Positions 37,963 through 47,003 of a stretch of 64,000 nucleotides of DNA are shown in pieces. The stretch spans positions 3,628,501 through 3,692,500 of the forward strand of contig NZ_CP043930.1 in the NCBI RefSeq assembly GCF_009720525.1, written 5' to 3'. The position numbers and the translations under genes are program-made. Origin of the DNA: Gimesia benthica. Lineage in GTDB: Bacteria; Planctomycetota; Planctomycetia; Planctomycetales; Planctomycetaceae. Under the pieces are notes generated by a model, which saw nothing but the letters and a program-made list of their open reading frames with translations, was not told the DNA's origin and ran no database searches. The number at the start of each line of letters is the position of its first letter. Position 1 is the first letter of the stretch.

Positions 37963-38151
37963 GGGTGGGCCCGAATAAAATTCGGGCCGAGCGCAGCGAG
38001 CAGGAAACTGACAGTCTTGCGTTTATTAAACCAGAAACCTGTCTTAGCACTCAGCTCAAACTTATTTAGGAACGATGAAAATCACTTTACACGTTTGAAC
38101 TGTCTATTTCCTGTTGTCTTCGACAATCCCGAATTACATTCGGGACCACCC
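37963..38151. repeat. REPIN-like palindromic element (189 bp), module B
   Basis: Left end GGGTGGGCCCGAATAAAATT with an internal perfect hairpin GGCCCGAAT/ATTCGGGCC; right end carries TCCCGAAT/ATTCGGGA and finishes GGGACCACCC. The two ends are imperfect inverted copies of each other over about 50 bp (GGGTGG..CCCGAAT..CAGGAAAC.GACAG), enclosing about 85 bp. A homologous copy lies at 43049-43225, and a left-end-only copy at 39403. No gene lies inside. Confidence 0.8.
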
Positions 38152-38211
38152 AGGGATAGCTAATCATACGTAAGGGGTCACACACGGTTTGAGAACAACA
38201 CGCAACCCCGA

Positions 38212-39282
38212 TTACTCCACACGAGCCTGTCGCCGGGAATACAACAGAAAGCTGATCAAGGGCACCACGATCAGCAGAGCCAGCACGATCAGCTTGGAAA
38301 TGATCCAGTGAGAACCATCCATCAGTTTTTCAAATGCCGTCTGCTTGACGTAATAGTTTTCTTCCACCAGCAGATCTGAAACATGGTAACCGACCGGAAT
38401 ATCCAGGACGAAGATCGCTTCATCGATCCCCCCCTGTGATACCTCGGTGACGTTGATCTCCAGACCCAGTTTCACCAGGCCCTGCTTGTCTGGATCGTCA
38501 GCTGGTCCGTAATAATCCTTGCGCCGAATCCGTTGCGGAATCCAGAAGTCTGTGGAGGGATCCACGAGGCGATAGCTGAGTACCCGCGTTTCCACGGGGT
38601 GCGGCTCACCCGGACCAGACGTCATCTCACGTTTGTGAACGTATTCACCATGGTCCAACGAAATCCAGATATCATCGCCCGGCTTCTGCAGATGCACGCA
38701 TCGCTCACCGTCAATCTCTTCGATTCCCACGACGTGGTAGTCTCCCCTCGCAAAGCACTCCGGAACGGTCGGCTCCTGTGTGAATGGCACTCCATCACGA
38801 TAGAACTGGTGTCCCTCAGCCATGTGGAGATACTTGTAATAGTCTGAATGGCCAGACGAAAAGAAGAATCGCGCCGGGTAGATGGTCGCTTTTTGACTCT
38901 GCTGATCCAGGGCAACGGTCCGGTGATGCAGGAAATCGTAAACGGATGTCCGATGAAAAAGCGAACCGTCTTCCACGTTCACGCCCGTCACATCGATATA
39001 CAGTTCAGGCCACCTGATGACATTGCAGATCGTGGCGTTCCCGGACAATCCAAATTCGAACTCCGGATTTGCAAAGGCACCCAACGTATACGTCAGCGAA
39101 AGCCCCTGCGAATCCCGCAGCAGCCTGTCCTTCGTATCCTGAATCCGCCGGGTGATCGAATCAATCGTGAGCGCTTCTGTCTCTCCTCTTTCATCACACC
39201 AGCCCCGACTGACGCTGCAGAGAAAAACCACCACGAAACACAGACCCCGCTTCACAAATTTCGAGCAACCACGATAAAACAT
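38212..39282 (-). CDS. Exported protein with C-terminal membrane anchor, uncharacterised
   Basis: 356 residues, GGAAGAGA just before the ATG. Signal peptide (FVVVFLCSVSRGWC, about 13-29), a mixed beta-rich body with outer-membrane-lipoprotein-carrier-like phrasing (GERCVHLQKPGDDIWISLD, ETRVLSYRLVDPSTDFWIPQRI), and a helix near 330-348 (IISKLIVLALLIVVPLISFLLY) followed by a basic tail. Type I membrane topology. No family named with confidence. Confidence 0.75.
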   Translation of the reverse strand: MFYRGCSKFVKRGLCFVVVFLCSVSRGWCDERGETEALTIDSITRRIQDTKDRLLRDSQGLSLTYTLGAFANPEFEFGLSGNATICNVIRWPELYIDVTGVNVEDGSLFHRTSVYDFLHHRTVALDQQSQKATIYPARFFFSSGHSDYYKYLHMAEGHQFYRDGVPFTQEPTVPECFARGDYHVVGIEEIDGERCVHLQKPGDDIWISLDHGEYVHKREMTSGPGEPHPVETRVLSYRLVDPSTDFWIPQRIRRKDYYGPADDPDKQGLVKLGLEINVTEVSQGGIDEAIFVLDIPVGYHVSDLLVEENYYVKQTAFEKLMDGSHWIISKLIVLALLIVVPLISFLLYSRRQARVE

Positions 39283-39313
39283 TCTCTTCCGCTTCCTGTT
39301 ACAGGAATCTCAA

Positions 39314-39446
39314 GTAGGGGCGACCCTGTGTGGTCGCCAGCCTGGCAGTACGCAAATCCAACTCACTCTCACAACGGGCAAGGCAAACATCATCGAATCA
39401 GAGGGTGGGCCCGAATAAAATTCGGGCCGAGCGCAGCGAGCAGGAG
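39314..39446 (+). repeat. Dispersed hairpin repeat, copy 3 (module A plus left end of module B)
   Basis: GTAGGGGCGACCCTGTGT with stem GGCGACC/GGTCGCC, then after about 65 bp GGGTGGGCCCGAATAAAATT (from 39403) and GAGCGCAGCGAGCAGG. The right inverted end of module B is missing. It fills the gap between the two leftward genes. Confidence 0.8.
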
Positions 39447-39501
39447 GTCTCAGCTCACGCTGACATTCCACAACAGAGCATCGAACCAATGTCTAACAAG
39501 C

Positions 39502-40866
39502 TCACCCCCGCAAAATCGAACCAATCGGCGTTGCCCCATGGTCAGCCAATGGAATCGGGCGGCCGATGTTCGACATGTTCTGCTTCTCCGGATCGAGGCC
39601 CAGTGCTTTACAGATCGTGGCCATCAGATCGGGAACAGTGACTGGCTGATCGGTCACTTTCATCCCATCCTCGCTGGTCTTGCCGACCACCTGTCCGCCG
39701 CGAATCCCACCACCGCCGATCACTGTCGACCAGGCTGCGGGAAAATGATCGCGACCCGTGTTCTGGTTAATCTTCGGCGTACGACCGAATTCACCCATCC
39801 ACACTACCAGCGTCGAATCCAAGAGCCCCCGTTGTTCCAGGTCACTCATTAACGTTCCCCAGCCCGGGTCGAGCACTTCGCTCAGACTCTTGACGGCTTC
39901 GAAATTATCCTGATGCGTGTCCCAGCCGAACGCGTTCGAACCCTGCACCCCGTTGAGCGAAACCTCGACAAAGGGAACTCCCTGTTCGACGAGCCGCCGG
40001 GCGAGCAGACATCCCTGGCCAAACCGGTTCCGACCGTAGGCGTCCCGCAACGCGTCCGGCTCCTGGTCCAGTTGAAACGCTTCGATCGCCTTGGAACGCA
40101 TCATTCGCACTGCCGCGGCATACGCACTCCGATGACTGCTGGTCGGCACTCCCGGGTGGGTTGCCTGAAAGTCGTCTTCCAGGTCTTTGAGAATCGAGAG
40201 CCGGGCATCCGCCTGCTTCCGGTTGATTCCCTGCGGCAGTTCCAGATTTTTCACTTTCAGAGCCGCATCCAGATTCATCTCATCGTTCTGCACGAAGCCC
40301 GCCCCTTCACCGACGACCAGCGGCGCATACTGGGGCCCGAGAAAACCGGGTCCGTACGCGTTGGGGCTCAACGTTTTGTTCGGGGCGATACTCACAAAGT
40401 TCGGCAGCTCGGATTCATCACGCCCCAGCTCTTTACTCAACAGCGAACCGATGGCCGGATAACTCAGCGGACCCGAGGGTAGATAACCGGTGCGTAATAA
40501 ATATGTCGCCCGCGAATGATCGCCCTCTTTGGTACTCATGGAGCGAATCGGAACCAGGTGCTGCATCGCCTTCGCCAGCTGAGGCAGATGCTCCGAAATC
40601 TGAATCCCGGGGACAGAAGTGTCGATCGGTTTGAACGGACCGCCGTTCTCATGGTCCGGCTTCAGATCGAAAGTATCACACTGACTGGGCCCGCCCGACA
40701 TCCAGAGCAGAATACACGAACGTTTGCGCTGCGGATTCTGCGCCGTCTCTGCTGCCAACCGTCTCATCCAGCCGGACATTCCGGTCCCCAGCACACCCAG
40801 GGCCGAGAGACGCATGAAATCGCGCCGGGAGATGCTGCCGAATCGCTGTCTGTCTTTACCTGTCAT
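39502..40866 (-). CDS. Tat-exported DUF1501 protein
   Basis: 454 residues from ATG 40866, which has AGAGG about 8 nt upstream; an in-frame ATG at 40902 lacks a ribosome site. Tat signal: SISRRDFMRLSALGVLGTG. Family marks: CILLWMSGGPSQCDTFDLKP, PIRSMSTKEGDHSRATYLLRTG, WMGEFGRTPKINQNTGRDHFP and GGIRGGQVVGKT. Second copy of this family in the window, also without an adjacent DUF1553 gene; it differs in length and Tat segment from the 25414 copy. Confidence 0.92.
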   Translation of the reverse strand: MTGKDRQRFGSISRRDFMRLSALGVLGTGMSGWMRRLAAETAQNPQRKRSCILLWMSGGPSQCDTFDLKPDHENGGPFKPIDTSVPGIQISEHLPQLAKAMQHLVPIRSMSTKEGDHSRATYLLRTGYLPSGPLSYPAIGSLLSKELGRDESELPNFVSIAPNKTLSPNAYGPGFLGPQYAPLVVGEGAGFVQNDEMNLDAALKVKNLELPQGINRKQADARLSILKDLEDDFQATHPGVPTSSHRSAYAAAVRMMRSKAIEAFQLDQEPDALRDAYGRNRFGQGCLLARRLVEQGVPFVEVSLNGVQGSNAFGWDTHQDNFEAVKSLSEVLDPGWGTLMSDLEQRGLLDSTLVVWMGEFGRTPKINQNTGRDHFPAAWSTVIGGGGIRGGQVVGKTSEDGMKVTDQPVTVPDLMATICKALGLDPEKQNMSNIGRPIPLADHGATPIGSILRG

Positions 40867-41054
40867 GCGCGCAACCTCTGATAATTTCGTGTTCCACTTC
40901 ATTTTAGCCGTTTTTCTGAAACAAATGCGAGACTTTTCCGGTAAGAACCGGCAGCCCCCCGGTTCGTTTTTTTGTTTCGAAACACTGCCCCTGTCTGGTA
41001 AGATTCGTGAAACGGTTCTTTTTATTTATCAATTCCGCGATCAGGTCCGATTTT

Positions 41055-41957
41055 ATGTCGATGGTTTCCAGCGTGCGAACTCTGTCTCTCTGTGCTTTAC
41101 TGCTCTTAGTCCCTGTCAGCAAACCGGTTAACGCTGCTGAAAAGCCCGTGGCACTCTATCAGCAACAGAAAAATGTCGTCTACGCGGAATTGCACGGCGT
41201 GGGACTGTTGATGGATATCTTCACCCCCACCGGCAAGTCCAACGGCCTGGCGATTGTCGATGTGGTTTCCGGCGCGTATCACTCAGACCGGGGCAAACTC
41301 CGCGATCACGAGCGGGCGCAGATGTTCGACATCTTCTGTAGTCGTGGCTACACCATTTTCGCCATCCGACCTGGATCCATCGACAAATTCAACGGACCCG
41401 AAATGCTCGAGAATGTGAACCGCGGCATCCTCTGGGTCAAAGCCCATGCCGGCGAATATAAGATCGACCCGGATCGCCTGGCCCTGCTGGGTGCTTCCGC
41501 GGGTGGCCACCTCGCCTGCATGGCGGCCGTCTCCGCTGCCGAGCCCACTGCCAAAACCCGCGTCAAAGCCGTCGCCGTCTTCTTTCCCCCCACCGACCTG
41601 ATGAATTACGGCGGTCTGAAACTCGACATCACCGGCAGCGATCGCCTCTCGCAAGCCATCCGCCAACTGATCACCCCCAAAGGAGCGGAGACCATCGACG
41701 AACAGAAGCTGGACGAGCTCCGCACCTCGTTCTCCCCCGCCCGCCTGGTTCAGCCCGGCCTGCCTCCGTTCCTGCTGATTCACGGCACCGCCGACTTCAC
41801 CGTTCCCATCCAACAGTCACGCACCATGGTCGCAGCACTGGAAAAAGCGAACGTCCCCGTCACGCTGATCGTCAAACAGGGAGGCGGCCACCCCTGGCCC
41901 ACCATCCACGAAGAAGTCGCCAAAATGGCCGACTGGATTGACGGGCAGTTGCAGTAA
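41055..41957 (+). CDS. Secreted alpha/beta hydrolase (esterase/lipase family)
   Basis: 300 residues. The start is placed at ATG 41055 (MSMVSS...), giving a signal peptide up to about residue 27 (KPVNA); a GTG at 41007 is in frame but adds a poor leader. The nucleophile elbow is LLGASAGGH, the acid is in IHGTADFTVP and the His in GGGHPWP. Homologues include dienelactone-hydrolase-like and acetyl-xylan-esterase-like proteins. Substrate not readable. Confidence 0.87.
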   Translation: MSMVSSVRTLSLCALLLLVPVSKPVNAAEKPVALYQQQKNVVYAELHGVGLLMDIFTPTGKSNGLAIVDVVSGAYHSDRGKLRDHERAQMFDIFCSRGYTIFAIRPGSIDKFNGPEMLENVNRGILWVKAHAGEYKIDPDRLALLGASAGGHLACMAAVSAAEPTAKTRVKAVAVFFPPTDLMNYGGLKLDITGSDRLSQAIRQLITPKGAETIDEQKLDELRTSFSPARLVQPGLPPFLLIHGTADFTVPIQQSRTMVAALEKANVPVTLIVKQGGGHPWPTIHEEVAKMADWIDGQLQ

Positions 41958-42121
41958 TTATTTCCAATATTTGAAGGGAACCTTTTCTGCAGAATGATTG
42001 TCATAAAAAAACGTCGATATGATTTCAACCAATTATATTTTTAGGACGTTCATCTTGTTGAGAGATGTCTAACTGAATTGTGTCATTGATCACGTATATC
42101 AGACCTAACCAGGATAATTAG

Positions 42122-43045
42122 ATGAGTATTTTACACAATGCAATTCAAGCAATGGAGTGTGGAATTGAAGACTACGGAGTAGGTACTGATTCCCGCCTTA
42201 AGTCAGCTATTAGAAATGTACATGCCGGTGTTTTGCTACTTTTCAAAGAAAAATTATCTCGGTTATCCCCTGAAGGAACTGACGATGTATTACTTAAACA
42301 ACATGTCCGACCAGCATTTGATGGAAACAAGATAATTTGGAAAGGTCGAGGCAAAAAAACCGTTGACTTCCAATCCATCAAAAATCGATTTAAAGATTTA
42401 AATATTCTCGTTGACTGGACTAATTTTGATTCTATCAACTCGATCAGGAATGAAATCGAACATTACTATACAACTGCAAACAAGCATACTATCGAAGAAG
42501 CAATTGTAAAGTCATTTGTTCTTGCTTCAGATTTTTTAGAGAAACATTTAGGCCTTGATGCAAAGTCTCACTTTTCACAGGACACATGGAATGTTTTTAT
42601 TGAAGTCAAAGCTGTTTATGACAAAGAGAAGGAGAGATGTATTCACTCACATGCTAATCTTGAAACATCATCTAATTTCATTTGTGAATTTGTAGATACC
42701 TTTTCTTGTGACAACTGCGGTTCAGATCTGATATGCATTACTGAATATAGCTCAGGAGAATGTCGAGCATGTAGTAAATCTTGGAATCGTGAAGATTTGA
42801 TTGTCAGAATTGCTGAGAAAGGCTCATGGATCACAAGCACAATTGGTGATGAAAATGATCCTACAGTTATCAATTGTCCAAATTGCGGAGAGTTTGCTTT
42901 TTCTACCGATGAGATGATTTGTGGATGCTGTGGTGATAGTCAACAACCGGACTGCGAACGTTGTGGTACAAGAATTCCTGTAGAAGAATTAGATGGTTCT
43001 CAATATTGTGGATATTGCAACTATCAAATGTCCAAATATGAATAA
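42122..43045 (+). CDS. HEPN-like protein with C-terminal zinc ribbons (AT-rich, probably acquired)
   Basis: 307 residues. The base composition is strikingly AT-rich (roughly 35-40% GC by eye) against GC-rich neighbours, pointing to recent transfer. The N-terminal 170 residues are helical; RNEIEHYY gives Arg109-Asn-x3-His114, fitting the R-[polar]-x3-H motif of HEPN ribonuclease or nucleotide-binding domains. The C-terminal 110 residues hold three zinc ribbons (CDNC from 196 with CRAC; CPNC with CGCC; CERC with CGYC). HEPN proteins are common in defence, toxin-antitoxin and abortive-infection systems. No antitoxin or nucleotidyltransferase partner is visible. The stop is followed within 4 nt by the palindromic repeat. 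Confidence 0.75.
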   Translation: MSILHNAIQAMECGIEDYGVGTDSRLKSAIRNVHAGVLLLFKEKLSRLSPEGTDDVLLKQHVRPAFDGNKIIWKGRGKKTVDFQSIKNRFKDLNILVDWTNFDSINSIRNEIEHYYTTANKHTIEEAIVKSFVLASDFLEKHLGLDAKSHFSQDTWNVFIEVKAVYDKEKERCIHSHANLETSSNFICEFVDTFSCDNCGSDLICITEYSSGECRACSKSWNREDLIVRIAEKGSWITSTIGDENDPTVINCPNCGEFAFSTDEMICGCCGDSQQPDCERCGTRIPVEELDGSQYCGYCNYQMSKYE

Positions 43046-43048
43046 ATA

Positions 43049-43225
43049 GAACGAGCTGAGCGCAGCGAGCAGGAAACTGACTGTGTTGCCTTCATTCGAG
43101 AACACGTCTGTCTTTGCTCTTCTCTCATCACAAACTAAAATCGCAATGAGCAATATCACTTCGCGCGTTTGACCTGTCAGTTTCCTGTTGCCTGCGGCAA
43201 TCCCGAATTACATTCGGGACCACCC
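43049..43225. repeat. REPIN-like palindromic element, second copy
   Basis: Left end partial (GAACGAGCTGAGCGCAGC then GAGCAGGAAACTGAC), right end CCTGTCAGTTTCCTGTTG, TTGCC/GGCAA hairpin, TCCCGAAT/ATTCGGGA hairpin and GGGACCACCC. The interior aligns with the interior of the 37963 copy (GTGTTGCCTTCATT against GTCTTGCGTTTATT; CGCGTTTGACCTGTC against CACGTTTGAACTGTC). The first 14 nt of the left end (GGGTGGGCCCGAAT) are lost, next to the HEPN gene stop. Confidence 0.8.
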
Positions 43226-43360
43226 GGAGATTGCTCGTTTGAAATAAAAATATTCCATCTGGAAACAGTTTTGTGTGCCATCTGTCGTCTTGCCCGACAG
43301 TGTGAGATACGGGCATCTACCAACCACCCGGCGGAATGCTGAGCTGATCTCGTTACGGAA
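43226..43360. other. Short intergenic stretch with CTGTCG hairpin
   Basis: CTGTCG and CGACAG (43281-43300 region) form a hairpin with the loop TCTTGCC. It resembles the loop sequence of the inverted repeat at 32323-32379. No gene is seen. Confidence 0.35.
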
Positions 43361-45005
43361 TCAGAACCGCAGCGTCGTCTGCACGTAGAACTGAGTTGCG
43401 GTATTCCGTGGCGGAATGTTGGTCCCGACGAAGTCGCCATACCAGAACCAGGAGTAGCCGGCCTGAATATTGAAGTTCGGGTTGAACTTGTAGATGGCGA
43501 TCAGGTCAAGTTCCTGTCCGATGTCGCGGCTGCCTCCCAGCGTTCCCACCGGGGCACCGGCGACGTTATACAGGTAGTCGTTGCTGGTGGCCTTTTCGAA
43601 CCAGTGGAACGCACTGACCAGGCTTACCTTCTTCGCCGGCTTCGCATTCAGTTGCAGACTCCAGTCAAACAGGTTCTGACCGGACAGGTTGTCGATGATC
43701 CCCCCAGTAGGCGTGGCCGAGCGGGTAGAGCGTGTTGAACGTATTGTTCGTGCTTCCGTTGGGATCGTGGTTCCCTGAACCGTAGTAGAACAGACCACTC
43801 AAACGGGGCTGCCAGGGAACCGTGGTCCAGGTGTGACCCAGTACGGCGGTCCAGAACCCTGCCGATACACGCTTGCTGTCATCATTCCCGAACTGATAAG
43901 CACCTTCGGTTTCAAAGTCCCAGATGCGGGTAACCTGGCAGCATTCGTTCTGAACTTCCCAGGAGTTTTTATAACGTCCCCCCAGGGTATGACGTGAACC
44001 ATCGGGACGGTTCGGCGTGTTGGTTTCATCACGCAGCCAGAGATAATACAGGTCGATCAGCTCAGGACCTGCGTCCAGAAATGTCATGTAGATACCGCTG
44101 AACGTCACCGAGGTATCCGGCTTATCCCGGCCGTTATCATAACGGGAAAGCGGTCGATTACCGGCTGCTGCGTTAACGGGGTTGGTGATGAAGGCATCGA
44201 AGTGTACCGAATCGGTATGGTGAAAGTATTTGAAGCCTTCAAAGTTCCGGCGGGTATTCGACCAGTCCAGTGGTGAGATCAGGTGCTGTGAACCGTACAA
44301 CATTTCCTGTCGACCATAGCGGAACCAGCCAGGCGCCCCATCCCATTCATGCAGTTTGACATCAACAAACGCGTTCTGCACATTCCAGCGGTTAATATCA
44401 ATCGGCGTAGGAGGCAGATCGTTATCGAAGATCGAAGCATCAATGCCTTCAAAATAGACGCGGACAAAATCGCTGATATGCAGATCGAAATACTGACGCC
44501 AGCGCCACAGATTATAATCGGTATTGATGGGTCCGCCGGGACGCAGTCGGTTTTGTTCGTGCATCCAGCGGTGCCGTAGTTCGCCACCCACCGACAGAGT
44601 GTAAGGCGAACATTCATCGCCCAGCGGCATCTCCTTCAACCGCTCTCCCAACAGCCAGGGATGGTTGGGATTACTGAGGTAGCTGCCAAACGTATTGTCG
44701 TAGAACAGAGGCTTATACGGATCGGCGGGCGGTTTTACCGGTGAGGGATCGTCGAAGATGATCTGGTCTTCCGACTCCTCAGTTTCATTCAGGGTCTCCG
44801 GTTGCGGATTCTGTTCTGACTCAATTGGGTCTGCGCCAGGCTGAAACACTTCCGCGACGGGTGTCAGTTGAGCCTCTTCACCTGCAGTCTCAGACTGTGC
44901 TGCAGGCGCGGGGGGAACAATGGATCCCAGATTTTCCGCTTTGAGTTCGGCAGCCGTCAAAGAGGAGAGTACACAACCAACTGATAAGAGAGAGCGTAAA
45001 CGCAT
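43361..45005 (-). CDS. Alginate-export-type porin, interrupted by a frameshift
   Basis: The start is taken as ATG 45005, which gives the signal peptide MRLRSLLSVGCVLSSLTAAE; longer starts to 45215 read through non-coding sequence. The chain has an acidic, Pro-rich linker, then a beta-barrel region with the alginate-export marks (YTLSVGGELRHRWM, FRYGRQEMLYGSQHLISPLDWSNTRRNFEG). The frame breaks at a run of six C on the plus strand (43700-43705): upstream sequence ends ...PLGHAYWG, and the rest (IIDNLSGQNLFDWSL...QFYVQTTLRF) continues in the +1 frame to 43361. With five G the gene would be about 547 residues. It is a sequencing error, a recent mutation, or slippage. Confidence 0.82.
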
Positions 45006-45348
45006 CTGGCGGATCCTGTCTGTGACATCCCTGAAAGTGACTGAGAGCGCGCTGAATAAAAACCAGCCCCGGAAGAACTTCATGTACCGCGAGCTTCGAT
45101 CTTGTACGTCAAGACCGGTAGCTGACTTAGCTACTGGCAAACATCGGAACATATCAGGTAATCCAGACATGCCGAGCGTTCCGATTTTCAGTAATAACCG
45201 GAACTTAGTGTCCAAACGGACTCAGGGCAGGCACGATCCCCCGGAACGGTAAATCACCAAAAATCCCGCCAGGCAATACAACCGCTACAGACAACCGGGA
45301 TTCCGGATTCGGAAAGAAGACTGAATTATTCGCGCGGAGACGCGAGTC
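45006..45348. other. Intergenic region upstream of the porin, 343 bp
   Basis: Contains the porin promoter and the end of a readable but non-coding extension of its frame. The neighbouring KAS III-like gene is also leftward and ends at 45349. No RNA or repeat was recognised. Confidence 0.35.
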
Positions 45349-46395
45349 TTACCACTGGACACCCAGCATGAGAGAATTCAGACCACTGCCGATTCCCAGC
45401 AGGGCAATTTTGGCGTCGTCCTGCAGAATCTGATCCTGAATCCCGAGCGCCCATGCCATGGGGAGGGCTGCGGCTCCAGTGTTACCCAGCCGTTCAACAG
45501 TCGGGTAATCCAAAGCGGGATCGAGGCCCAGCTTGTCCAGCAGCAGTTTCCGGTGGGCTTTACCGACCTGATGTGTGAACACCTGGTTCACATCCTCGTT
45601 TTCCCAACCCAGCGTGGTTTTGGTCGCTTCCCAGGTCGGAATCGCCAGGTTAACTCCTGCTACCAGCAGGGATTCGGAATCGGTCTGCATCCGCGGACGG
45701 TGATCGCCGTGCTTCTGGGCTTCGACACCCCCGGCACAGAGCTCGTGGCTGGACGTGTCAGTCTGGAAACTCCCCCCCAGCAGACGATGACCGGTTTTAC
45801 TTAACTTACGGTCACAAAGCAGGATCGCTGCAGAACCACTGCCAATCGTCAGGGAGGCGAAATGATTTTTGATTGATTTGCGGGTCAACGTGCTGTCTTC
45901 CAGCAGATCATCGATGGTCCCTTCCACCAGATCGCGTCCGACTTCGGTTCCCACCACAATCCCGGCACGAATCTGACCCATTTCGATCATATTGGCCAGG
46001 AAAACCATACCGTTTAACAGACCCAGGCAGGCATTACTGACGTCCAGAACGAGGGAGCTCTGGGGAAGTTGTGTGGCATGATGCACACCACTGGCGGTCG
46101 CCGGTTCCAGCTGATCGCGACAGACGGAGCCATGAATCAGGCCGCCGATATGTTTGCGGTCGAATCCACTTTCGTCGAGCATTTGATTTACGGTCTGCGC
46201 ACTGATCGAACCGGGGAGCGTTCCGGGATCAAAAAAGCGGCGTTCCTGGATACCCGTCATCAGCTCAAGTCGGCCTGCAGGCAGACCTAATCGATCGTAA
46301 ACCGGGGCCAGACGCGCTTCGAGTTCATCCGAAGTGACAACGTGGGGGGGAAGCGTACAACTGACAGCTTCGACGCAGACATGCTCATAACGCAT
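45349..46395 (-). CDS. KAS III / OleA-like 3-oxoacyl synthase
   Basis: 348 residues, thiolase fold. Catalytic Cys123 in [13 protein letters not shown], His in [11 protein letters not shown] and Asn in [10 protein letters not shown] form the Cys-His-Asn triad of ketoacyl-ACP synthase III. The N-terminal [14 protein letters not shown] is typical of FabH/OleA. Without acpP or fab genes nearby, a role in hydrocarbon (OleA-type head-to-head condensation) or another special lipid is as likely as FabH. No Shine-Dalgarno is seen on this strand. Confidence 0.88.
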   Translation of the reverse strand: MRYEHVCVEAVSCTLPPHVVTSDELEARLAPVYDRLGLPAGRLELMTGIQERRFFDPGTLPGSISAQTVNQMLDESGFDRKHIGGLIHGSVCRDQLEPATASGVHHATQLPQSSLVLDVSNACLGLLNGMVFLANMIEMGQIRAGIVVGTEVGRDLVEGTIDDLLEDSTLTRKSIKNHFASLTIGSGSAAILLCDRKLSKTGHRLLGGSFQTDTSSHELCAGGVEAQKHGDHRPRMQTDSESLLVAGVNLAIPTWEATKTTLGWENEDVNQVFTHQVGKAHRKLLLDKLGLDPALDYPTVERLGNTGAAALPMAWALGIQDQILQDDAKIALLGIGSGLNSLMLGVQW

Positions 46396-46534
46396 AGGAG
46401 GTAAAATATTCCCATCTCATCAGATCATAACAAACACGGTACGCTGCGCGGCGGGACTGGGCCAATGCGCGCAACGCGAACCGTCCTATTGAATTGAATC
46501 TGGGAACTAAACTCAACCTAAGCGCTGGTAATTC

Positions 46535-46744
46535 TCAAACCTGAGCAGCACTTTCCTGGCGCGGTGAAGAATTCAGAGTCTTTTCGAGAGCGGTAATTTC
46601 TTCCAGCTTCTCGGTCCGGCTACGGACGTATTCAGGTGTGGGATCTTCCACTCGCAGCTTTTCCGCACTTTTAACGTAGCGCAAACCTGACAAAAGGAGG
46701 TCCAGTTGTTTTTCCGTAATATTGATATTTGCGATTTCTGCCAT
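46535..46744 (-). CDS. Small charged protein, unrecognised
   Basis: 69 residues from ATG 46744 (MAEIANINITEKQLDLLL...); an in-frame ATG 51 nt upstream is also possible. Helical, charged, with the ending SSPRQESAAQV. No domain recognised. A second frame on this strand (46573-46830) is less likely. Confidence 0.6.
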   Translation of the reverse strand: MAEIANINITEKQLDLLLSGLRYVKSAEKLRVEDPTPEYVRSRTEKLEEITALEKTLNSSPRQESAAQV

Positions 46745-47003
46745 AGGTAAACAAAAACTCTCTCGAGGTGATCCGGAGAATTCAGTCCACAACAACCTCC
46801 TGCTGCTGTTACTGACACCATATTAGTCAATCACCAGACTAAATTTCAACCAGTTTTTACAAAAACACATCCTGTCTGGCTGCTTTAATTCATCGACCTC
46901 TCAATCAAGTCCGCTTTGAAACCATTTCTGGTGCTGTTGAATCCCTTACAGCCGGACTGATTGTATTGATCGACAACGTCTTATTTACTGATCATTACAT
47001 CAG

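Noticed and set aside
38848..39852. Plus-strand frame of 334 codons across 38848-39852
   Set aside because: Its sequence includes translated module A and B repeats (for example GWARIKFGPSAASR) and lies antisense to two real genes, so it is spurious.
46825..46844. TTAGTC/GACTAA inverted repeat upstream of the small protein at 46535
   Set aside because: Only six base pairs in an AT-rich promoter stretch; too short to claim.
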